Below are positions 58,211 through 64,000 of a stretch of DNA of 64,000 nt, one piece after another. The number at the start of each line of letters is the position of its first letter. Positions within the stretch are counted from its first letter, which is position 1. The stretch comes from Streptomyces fulvoviolaceus (GTDB lineage Bacteria; Actinomycetota; Actinomycetes; Streptomycetales; Streptomycetaceae), in NCBI RefSeq assembly GCF_000718165.1, contig NZ_JOEY01000042.1, positions 29,312 through 93,311 on the forward strand, written 5' to 3'. Made by a program: the position numbers and the translations under genes. Under the pieces are notes generated by a model. It was not told the origin of the DNA. It was given only the letters and a program-made list of their open reading frames with translations, and searched no databases.

Positions 58211-60187
58211 ATGTCGACCGTGAACCCCCAGCCGCTCTGGCAGCCAGATCCGGAACGCATCGCCCAGGCCCAGATCACCAGGTTCCAGGCGTGGTCAGCC
58301 GAACAGTACGGTGCCCCGGCCGAGGGCGGGTACGCGGCCCTCCACCGCTGGTCCGTCGACGAACTGGACACGTTCTGGGAAGCCGTCACGCGGTGGTTCG
58401 ACGTTCGGTTCTCCACCCCCTACGCGCGCGTGCTGGGCGATCGCTCGATGCCCGGTGCCCAGTGGTTCCCCGGGGCGACCCTCAACTACGCCGAGCACGC
58501 CCTCCGCGCGGCCGCGACCCGCGCGGACGAACCGGCCCTCCTGTACGTCGACGAGACCCATGAACCACTCCCGGTGACCTGGGCCGAGCTCCGCCGCCAG
58601 GTCGGCTCCCTGTCCGCCGAGCTGCGCGCCCTCGGCGTACGGCCCGGAGACCGCGTCAGCGGCTACCTCCCGAACATCCCGCAGGCTGTCGTCGCCCTCC
58701 TCGCCACGGCCGCCGTGGGCGGCGTCTGGACGTCCTGCGCCCCCGACTTCGGCGCCCGCAGTGTCCTCGACCGCTTCCAACAGGTCGAACCGGTCGTCCT
58801 GTTCACCGTCGACGGCTACTGCTACGGCGGCAAGGAGCACGACCGCCGCGAGACGGTCGCCGAACTCCGCCGAGAACTGCCCACCCTGCGCGCCGTCGTC
58901 CACATCCCCCTCCTCGGTACCGAGGCCCCCGAAGGCGCCCTGGAGTGGTCGTCCCTGTCGAGCGCCGACACAGAGCCCGTCTTCGAGCAGGTGCCCTTCG
59001 CCCACCCCCTGTGGGTGCTCTACTCCTCGGGCACGACCGGCCTCCCCAAGGCCATCGTCCAGTCCCAGGGCGGCATCCTCGTCGAACACCTCAAGCAGCT
59101 CGGCCTGCACTGCGACCTCGGCCCCGAGGACCGTTTCTTCTGGTACACCTCGACGGGCTGGATGATGTGGAACTTCCTCGTCTCCGGCCTCCTCACGGGC
59201 ACGACGGTCGTCCTGTACGACGGCAGCCCCGGCTACCCCGACACGGGCGCCCAGTGGCGGATCGCCGAACGTACGGAGGCGACCCTCTACGGCACCTCGG
59301 CCGCGTACGTCATGGCCTGCCGCAAGGCCGGCGTGCACCCCGTACGCGACTTCGACCTCTCCAAGGTGCAGTGCGTCGCCACCACCGGATCACCGCTCCC
59401 GCCCGACGGATTCCGCTGGCTGCACGACGAGTTCGCAGAGAGCGGGGCCGACCTCTGGATCGCCTCCGTCAGCGGCGGCACGGACGTGTGCTCCTGCTTC
59501 GCGGGAGCCGTACCCACCCTCCCCGTGCACATCGGCGAGCTCCAGGCACCCGGACTGGGCACCGACCTGCAGTCCTGGGACGCCAGCGGCAAACCCCTCG
59601 TCGACGAGGTCGGTGAACTCGTGGTCACCAACCCCATGCCGTCGATGCCGATCCACTTCTGGAACGACCCCGACGGCAGCCGCTACCACGACAGCTACTT
59701 CGACACATACCCCGGCGTGTGGCGCCACGGCGACTGGATCACCGTCACCTCCCGCGGCTCGGTCGTCATCCACGGCCGCTCCGACTCGACGCTCAACCGC
59801 CAGGGCGTGCGCATGGGTTCGGCCGACATCTACGAGGCCGTCGAACGCCTCCCCGAGATCAGGGAATCCCTGGTCATCGGCATCGAACAGCCCGACGGCG
59901 GCTACTGGATGCCGCTCTTCGTGCACCTGATCCCCGGAGCCGTCCTCGACCAGGCCCTCCTCGACCGCATCAAGCAGACCATCCGCGAACAACTCTCCCC
60001 GCGACACCTGCCCGACGAGGTCATCGAGGTGCCCGGCATCCCGCACACCCTCACCGGAAAGCGCATCGAGGTCCCGGTGAAGCGCCTTCTCCAGGGCACC
60101 CCACTGGAGAAGGCGGTCAACGCGGGTTCCATCGACAACCTAGAACTGCTCCACTTCTACGAGGACTTGGCCCGCAAGCGCACCTGA
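58211..60187 (+). CDS. Acetoacetyl-CoA synthetase
   Basis: 658-residue adenylate-forming ligase that activates acetoacetate to acetoacetyl-CoA. The P-loop-like LYSSGTTGLPKAIVQSQGG, the FFWYTSTGWMMWN motif, YGTSAAYVMACRKAG, GDWITVTSRGSVVIHGRSDSTLNRQGVRMG and the C-terminal lysine in HTLTGKRIEVPVK are all present. Length and the LHLW-type (QPLWQPDPERI) start match the family. ATG at 58211 is preferred over 58145. Promoter region not resolved. Confidence 0.94.
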   Translation: MSTVNPQPLWQPDPERIAQAQITRFQAWSAEQYGAPAEGGYAALHRWSVDELDTFWEAVTRWFDVRFSTPYARVLGDRSMPGAQWFPGATLNYAEHALRAAATRADEPALLYVDETHEPLPVTWAELRRQVGSLSAELRALGVRPGDRVSGYLPNIPQAVVALLATAAVGGVWTSCAPDFGARSVLDRFQQVEPVVLFTVDGYCYGGKEHDRRETVAELRRELPTLRAVVHIPLLGTEAPEGALEWSSLSSADTEPVFEQVPFAHPLWVLYSSGTTGLPKAIVQSQGGILVEHLKQLGLHCDLGPEDRFFWYTSTGWMMWNFLVSGLLTGTTVVLYDGSPGYPDTGAQWRIAERTEATLYGTSAAYVMACRKAGVHPVRDFDLSKVQCVATTGSPLPPDGFRWLHDEFAESGADLWIASVSGGTDVCSCFAGAVPTLPVHIGELQAPGLGTDLQSWDASGKPLVDEVGELVVTNPMPSMPIHFWNDPDGSRYHDSYFDTYPGVWRHGDWITVTSRGSVVIHGRSDSTLNRQGVRMGSADIYEAVERLPEIRESLVIGIEQPDGGYWMPLFVHLIPGAVLDQALLDRIKQTIREQLSPRHLPDEVIEVPGIPHTLTGKRIEVPVKRLLQGTPLEKAVNAGSIDNLELLHFYEDLARKRT

Positions 60188-60418
60188 CGCCAGGGGTTGA
60201 CCACGGCCTCGCCCAGTCCACCCGTCGCAGCATCGGACCACTCGCCGTCACCACGGCCATCGCCATCGGACCGACAGGAGGGCCAGCTTTCGGTGCCCTC
60301 ATCGCTGTGACCTGCGTGATCCAGCACCGACTGGTCCGCGATCGCTTCGTCCAGACGCCGTTGTCAGTGCCACCGGTTACTGTGAGTGAGCATTGATCGA
60401 CTGCGCACTGGGGGAAAC

Positions 60419-61312
60419 ATGGCGCACACCGACCACCCGACCATGCGACGCGTCCTGCGCCGCGAAATCGCCGGCACCATCGGCCTGCTCACCGACGAGC
60501 ACGACTTCCGCGCCATGCGGCGCTACCGCAGCTTCACCTTCGACGACCACACGACCTACCTGAAACAGGTCGAAGACCTCCTCAGGACCCGCGCCGCACA
60601 GGGCAGCCACACCACCATCGCCCTGTTCGACCCACAGGAGTACGCCGAGTTCTGCGAGGAAGCAGGACTCGAACCCGACGCCCCGTCGAGCCGCACCCGC
60701 TTCACGGCGGAACTCGCGAGCACAGGACCGACCATCCCCTACGACGGCCAGTCCCTGACCGACCTCGTGCCGGCTCTGGTGGACGAGGCCGTCCGCCAGG
60801 CCACCTGGGAATACGCTGCCACACTCCTGGCCCGCCTGGGCGCTTGCGCCTCCTGCGGGGAGGACTTCGGCCGAGCGGCCTTCACCCGCGCGTCCGACCT
60901 CCTCGTCCGCATCCTCGACACGGCCCACCCGGGGGACCGCCACCTCGTCTGCAGCATCACGGGCACTCCGGAAACACTGGTCTCCGTCCTCCACGGCGAC
61001 GAGGACGAACACGGAGCCGTACAACTCGACGAGGCGGAGGCCCTCGAGTTCACCACCGTCCTGGCCCTCGGCATCGCCACGCAGAGTCCCGGGGGACTCG
61101 TCATGCGCACCAGCGCTCCAGGAACGGTCGACCGTATCTACGGCTGGCGCCTGCGCGGCGACGGCCTCGAACCCCTCACTGCGGGAGAAGTCTTCGACGC
61201 CTACTGCACCGACGTCGACTCCGGTGATCTGATCTCCCCGGAGTCGGATGTCGACTACTGCGTGCCACCCGACCTCGGAATGGAGGGCCAGGCGCCGGGA
61301 CACCACCACTGA
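60419..61312 (+). CDS. Conserved hypothetical protein (297 aa)
   Basis: No family recognised. The protein is soluble, acidic, with no signal peptide. The N-terminal 60 residues are helical (RREIAGTIGLLTDEHDFRAMRRYRSFTFDDHTTYLKQVEDLLR); a CASCG motif occurs near residue 142; the C-terminal third is rich in D/E. ATG at 60419 follows GGGGGAAAC; an in-frame GTG at 60386 preceded by TACTGT might be a transcription-start-proximal alternative. It ends at a strong terminator shared with ptsI. It may respond to nutrition or regulate PTS genes, but nothing supports this. Confidence 0.7.
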   Translation: MAHTDHPTMRRVLRREIAGTIGLLTDEHDFRAMRRYRSFTFDDHTTYLKQVEDLLRTRAAQGSHTTIALFDPQEYAEFCEEAGLEPDAPSSRTRFTAELASTGPTIPYDGQSLTDLVPALVDEAVRQATWEYAATLLARLGACASCGEDFGRAAFTRASDLLVRILDTAHPGDRHLVCSITGTPETLVSVLHGDEDEHGAVQLDEAEALEFTTVLALGIATQSPGGLVMRTSAPGTVDRIYGWRLRGDGLEPLTAGEVFDAYCTDVDSGDLISPESDVDYCVPPDLGMEGQAPGHHH

Positions 61313-61318
61313 ACGCGG

Positions 61319-61352
61319 GAGGGGCGCCCCACCCGAAGGTGGAGCGCCCCTC
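61319..61352. terminator. Bidirectional terminator
   Basis: Long hairpin: arms GAGGGGCGC (61319-61327) and GCGCCCCTC (61344-61352), with inner CCACC/GGTGG stem and a CGAA tetraloop. Lies between convergent stops of the unassigned gene and ptsI. Confidence 0.85.
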
Positions 61353-61381
61353 ACCGGCCGTGGACGACCGACTCGATCCGA

Positions 61382-63052
61382 CTACTCGCCGGACAGCACC
61401 GCCTGAGCCGCGTTGCGCGCCTCCTCGGCGCTGTCCGCCGCCCGCGCGGCAGCGGCAGCCCGCTCGCACTGCGCCAGCGTGTACTTCGCCAGCGTCGTCC
61501 GGACGTAAGGAATGGACGCCGCACCCATGGAAAGAGAGGTGACCCCCAGACCGGTCAGCACACAAGCGAGCAGCGGGTCGGACGCGGCCTCGCCACAGAC
61601 ACCACAGCTCTTGCCCTCGGCCTTCGCCGCTTCGGCGGACAGCGCCACCAGGTCCAGCAGCGCGGGCTGCCACGGATCCTGCAGACGGGACACCGCACCC
61701 ACCTGACGGTCGGCGGCGAAGGTGTACTGCGCGAGGTCGTTGGTCCCCAGGGACAGGAACTCGACCTCCTGCAGAATCGAGCGCGCGCGCAGCGCGGCCG
61801 ACGGAATCTCCACCATCGCGCCGAACTTCGCCTGCAGCCCCGCATCACGGCACGCGTCCGCGAACGCCTTGGCGTCGGCACGGTCGGCCACCATCGGCGC
61901 CATGACCTCGAGGTAGACCGGCAGCCCCTCGGCAGCCTTCGCCAGCGAGGTCAACTGGGTGCGCAGCACCTCCGGGTGGTCGAGCAACGACCGCAGGCCG
62001 CGCACGCCCAGCGCCGGGTTCGGCTCGTCGGCAGGCGTCAGGAAGTCCAGCGGCTTGTCCGCACCCGCGTCCAGCACACGCACGACGACGCGCCCCTCGG
62101 GGGACGCCTCGAGCACCTGCCGGTACGCCTCGACCTGCTTCTCCTCCGACGGAGCAGTCTTGCTGTCGTCGAGGAAGAGGAACTCGGTGCGGAAGAGACC
62201 GACGCCCTCGGCTCCGGCCTCGATGGCTGCCGGCACGTCGGCCGGACCACCGACGTTGGCCAGCAGCGGCACCTTGTGGCCGTCGGCCGTGGCACCCGGT
62301 CCGCTCGACGCCGACAGGGCGGCCTTGCGCTCGGCGGCAGCGGCCTCCAGTTGCTCCTTCTTCTCGTCGCTCGGGTTCACGAAGATGTCGCCGGTGCTGC
62401 CGTCCACGGCGATCACCGTGCCCTCGGTGAGCTCGCCGGCACCCGGCAGCGCCACGACGGCCGGGACACCGAGAGCCCGCGCCAGAATCGCGCTGTGGCT
62501 GGTCGGCCCGCCCTCCTCGGTCACGAAGCCGAGAACCAGGGTCGGGTCGAGCAGAGCCGTATCGGCGGGAGCGAGGTCACGCGCCACAAGGACATACGGC
62601 TCGTCGCTGTCCGGGATACCCGGCATGGGCACTCCGAGCAGGCGAGCGACGATACGATTCCGCACGTCGTCGAGGTCGGCCACGCGCCCGGCAAGGTACT
62701 CACCGGCACCGGCCAGCAGTTCGCGGTACGCGGCGAACGCGTCGTACACAGCACGCTCGGCCGTGCTGCCGACGGCGATACGTCGGTCCACGTCCGCCAT
62801 CAGCTCAGGGTCCTGGGCCATCATGGCCTGCGCCTCGAGCACCGCCTGGGCTTCGCCCCCCGCCAGATTGCCGCGTGCCATCAGGTCGGCCGCCACAGCC
62901 TCCACGGCCTTGCGCGCGTTTCCCTGTTCACGCTCCGCGTCCTGAGCCGGAATCTGCTTGGCAGGCGGTTCCAGTACCGCCGTTCCCATGTGCCGAACCT
63001 CGCCGATCGCCACACCGTGGCTTACGCCGACGCCTCGCAGCGTTGTCTCCAT
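61382..63052 (-). CDS. ptsI: Phosphoenolpyruvate-protein phosphotransferase (enzyme I)
   Basis: 556-residue PTS enzyme I, transferring phosphate from PEP to HPr. Active-site histidine H186 in GGPTSHSAILARALG; PEP-binding GVGLFRTEFLFLD, FGAMVEIPSA and SLGTNDLAQYTFAADR; the cysteine in KSCGVCGEAASDP. Lies 79 bases downstream of crr, from which a hairpin (63109-63124) separates it; probably one operon with an attenuating step. Confidence 0.97.
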   Translation of the reverse strand: METTLRGVGVSHGVAIGEVRHMGTAVLEPPAKQIPAQDAEREQGNARKAVEAVAADLMARGNLAGGEAQAVLEAQAMMAQDPELMADVDRRIAVGSTAERAVYDAFAAYRELLAGAGEYLAGRVADLDDVRNRIVARLLGVPMPGIPDSDEPYVLVARDLAPADTALLDPTLVLGFVTEEGGPTSHSAILARALGVPAVVALPGAGELTEGTVIAVDGSTGDIFVNPSDEKKEQLEAAAAERKAALSASSGPGATADGHKVPLLANVGGPADVPAAIEAGAEGVGLFRTEFLFLDDSKTAPSEEKQVEAYRQVLEASPEGRVVVRVLDAGADKPLDFLTPADEPNPALGVRGLRSLLDHPEVLRTQLTSLAKAAEGLPVYLEVMAPMVADRADAKAFADACRDAGLQAKFGAMVEIPSAALRARSILQEVEFLSLGTNDLAQYTFAADRQVGAVSRLQDPWQPALLDLVALSAEAAKAEGKSCGVCGEAASDPLLACVLTGLGVTSLSMGAASIPYVRTTLAKYTLAQCERAAAAARAADSAEEARNAAQAVLSGE

Positions 63053-63108
63053 CTCACCCGTCTCCGATAGTGCGGCGGGTCCCGCCGCCGCGGTGGTTGT
63101 CCCTACAC

Positions 63109-63124
63109 GCCGTCATACGACGGC
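63109..63124 (-). terminator. Intercistronic hairpin between crr and ptsI
   Basis: GCCGTC and GACGGC arms with a 4-base loop, seven bases after the crr stop. Possibly a partial terminator or mRNA-stability element. Confidence 0.4.
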
Positions 63125-63131
63125 ACTGACG

Positions 63132-63581
63132 TCACTTCCAGAGGAAGAGACTGTCGCCGGCCTTCACGTCGCCGTTGTCGCGGAGATCGGAGAGCGCCTC
63201 CGCCGTGGCCTCGAGCGCCACGATCGGGCACACCGCGGACTTGCCGGCGGCCTCGACGGCGGCCGGGTTCCAGCGCACCACGCCCTGACCGCGCGTCACG
63301 GTGTCCCCCTTGTTCACCAGCAGCTCGAAACCCTCGCCGTTGAGCTGCACGGTGTCGATACCCAGGTGGACGAGCACGCCGTGGCCCTGCTCGTCCACGA
63401 CGACAAAGGCATGCGGGTGAAGAGAGACGATCACTCCGTCCACGGGCGCGACAGCCTCGGAAGGCTCACGCACGGGGTCGATCGCCGTACCCGGGCCGAC
63501 CATGGCCCCGGAGAAGACCGGATCAGGCACGGCGGCCAGTCCGATGGCGTGTCCTGCAAGCGGGGACGTCACGGTGGTCAT
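63132..63581 (-). CDS. crr: PTS enzyme IIA, glucose type
   Basis: 149-residue EIIA(Glc)/Crr protein. The phospho-acceptor histidine H72 is in VLVHLGIDTVQLNGEGF; ILSPVDGTV-type segment appears as AVAPVDGVIVSL and SLHPHAFVV. It relays phosphate from HPr to sugar permeases. GGGAGG precedes the ATG. A dre operator lies about 118 bases upstream. First gene of crr-ptsI. Confidence 0.95.
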   Translation of the reverse strand: MTTVTSPLAGHAIGLAAVPDPVFSGAMVGPGTAIDPVREPSEAVAPVDGVIVSLHPHAFVVVDEQGHGVLVHLGIDTVQLNGEGFELLVNKGDTVTRGQGVVRWNPAAVEAAGKSAVCPIVALEATAEALSDLRDNGDVKAGDSLFLWK

Positions 63582-63698
63582 GGGAAGCCTCCCAGGGGTG
63601 GAGCTGCGTGTATGGGCCGTCACTGCCTGTCCCGGACGGCGCACTGCGCAGCAGCGTATGTCATATGAAGTTCGGGTTCCGCACGAAAGATACCGCTT

Positions 63699-63714
63699 AG
63701 TGGTCTAGACCACC
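63699..63714. promoter_or_regulatory. dre site (DasR operator)
   Basis: AGTGGTCTAGACCACC closely matches the DasR-responsive element consensus ACTGGTCTAGACCAGT; the central 14 bases are a perfect palindrome. DasR controls PTS and N-acetylglucosamine genes in Streptomyces; crr-ptsI is a known class of target. Confidence 0.85.
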
Positions 63715-63726
63715 AGCCCAATCGAT

Positions 63727-63756
63727 TTGCACCCTCTTCGAGGCCCCGTGTACAGT
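63727..63756 (+). promoter_or_regulatory. Upstream rRNA-operon promoter candidate
   Basis: TTGCAC (63727-63732), 18-base spacer, TACAGT (63751-63756): good vegetative promoter, rightward toward the rRNA genes. Confidence 0.65.
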
Positions 63757-63865
63757 CGTACTCCTGCTTGAGGCCGAGTGACGCGACCAAGCGTCCTCAC
63801 CTGGCAGCACCCAACTTGTCAGATCCTATCTCGGGATCACCTTCTGCATGCCTGCAGGACGGTGG

Positions 63866-63894
63866 TCAGGGGGCCGGAAAAACACTGATAGAGT
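63866..63894 (+). promoter_or_regulatory. Proximal rRNA-operon promoter candidate
   Basis: TCAGGG and TAGAGT (63889-63894) with 17-base spacing in GGCCGGAAAAACACTGATAG context, the form I recognise from Streptomyces rrn promoters. Confidence 0.6.
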
Positions 63895-63899
63895 TTGGA

Positions 63900-64000
63900 A
63901 CACCGAAGGGAAGCGCCCGGAGGAAAGCCACGAGAGATTCTCTCGGGTGAGTACAAAGGAAGCGTCCGTTCCTTGAGAACTCAACAGCGTGCCAAAAATC
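63900..64000 (+). ncRNA. 16S rRNA operon leader (truncated at window end)
   Basis: The last 100 bases, including GAAGGGAAGCGCCCGGAGGA, a boxA-like TTCCTTGAGAACTC (63971-63984) and CAACAGCGTGCCAAAAATC, match the leader upstream of 16S rRNA in Streptomyces. The mature 16S gene begins beyond the window. boxA and processing elements suggest antitermination and RNase III cutting as in other rrn operons. Confidence 0.85.

Overview
The window is a high-GC stretch of an actinomycete chromosome, almost certainly Streptomyces. Supporting signs are the G/C-rich third codon positions, frequent GTG starts, ATGA/GTGA-coupled operons, leaderless-type promoters, a 'conservon' (sensor kinase, Roadblock protein, DUF742 protein, small GTPase), mycothiol-linked formaldehyde oxidation, a DasR-type operator in front of crr-ptsI, and a 16S rRNA leader at the right edge. 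No CRISPR array, tRNA, insertion sequence or prophage was seen; it reads as core chromosome with a few accessory sections.

Layout. 1-3.9 kb: a truncated UMF1-type MFS transporter, a glycerophosphodiester phosphodiesterase coupled to a YczE-like membrane protein, and a divergent MocR/YczR-type PLP regulator. 4-8.2 kb: a membrane-anchored NTPase-like protein whose Walker A lysine is replaced, a 64-aa membrane protein, an ankyrin protein and a HEAT-repeat-like protein with a possible small upstream ORF. 8.3-11.5 kb: two GT4 glycosyltransferases and an SGNH hydrolase, translationally coupled. 11.5-16.7 kb: a 5-oxoproline cluster (pxpA, pxpB, pxpC, DUF1445 protein, MFS carrier) with a divergent FCD-type GntR regulator and a perfect 17-bp palindrome in the shared promoter region. 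16.9-24.1 kb: a three-gene MukF/MukE/MukB-like (Wadjet/Mks-like) SMC module with no JetD-type nuclease beside it; this is the best candidate for an undescribed system.

24.1-38.4 kb: a large choline/glycine-betaine demethylation locus. A choline-dehydrogenase-like GMC oxidoreductase and an aldehyde dehydrogenase would make betaine. A Rieske oxygenase, fed by the Rieske ferredoxin and FAD reductase at 36.9-38.4 kb, would give dimethylglycine. A dimethylglycine-dehydrogenase-like flavoprotein with a folate-binding domain and a sarcosine-oxidase-like flavoprotein would continue to glycine. The released formaldehyde would be handled by S-(hydroxymethyl)mycothiol dehydrogenase and a metallo-beta-lactamase-fold hydrolase. 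An APC permease and an IclR regulator complete the set, and related TGTTGCGCA-type motifs lie upstream of both the operon and the regulator.

38.5-50 kb: a small membrane protein and a conservon (cvnA, cvnB, cvnC, cvnD) whose C and D genes are separated by a 3.6-kb HyuA-HyuB fusion (5-oxoprolinase/hydantoinase family), then glpK and glpF on the other strand. 50.6-61.3 kb: a degenerate EAL-CBS-GGDEF protein, a DUF35/thiolase-like pair, a secreted VanX-type dipeptidase, a Nudix hydrolase, a GH31 glycosidase, acetoacetyl-CoA synthetase and an unassigned protein. 61.4-64 kb: ptsI and crr, a dre site, and the promoters and leader of an rRNA operon that continues past the window.

Two dispersed repeats stand out. 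A GGGGCGCGGGGAACTGCGCG-type element occurs five times, always just 3' of a gene. A CCGCTCGAGCGG-centred element lies in frame inside the dimethylglycine dehydrogenase gene.
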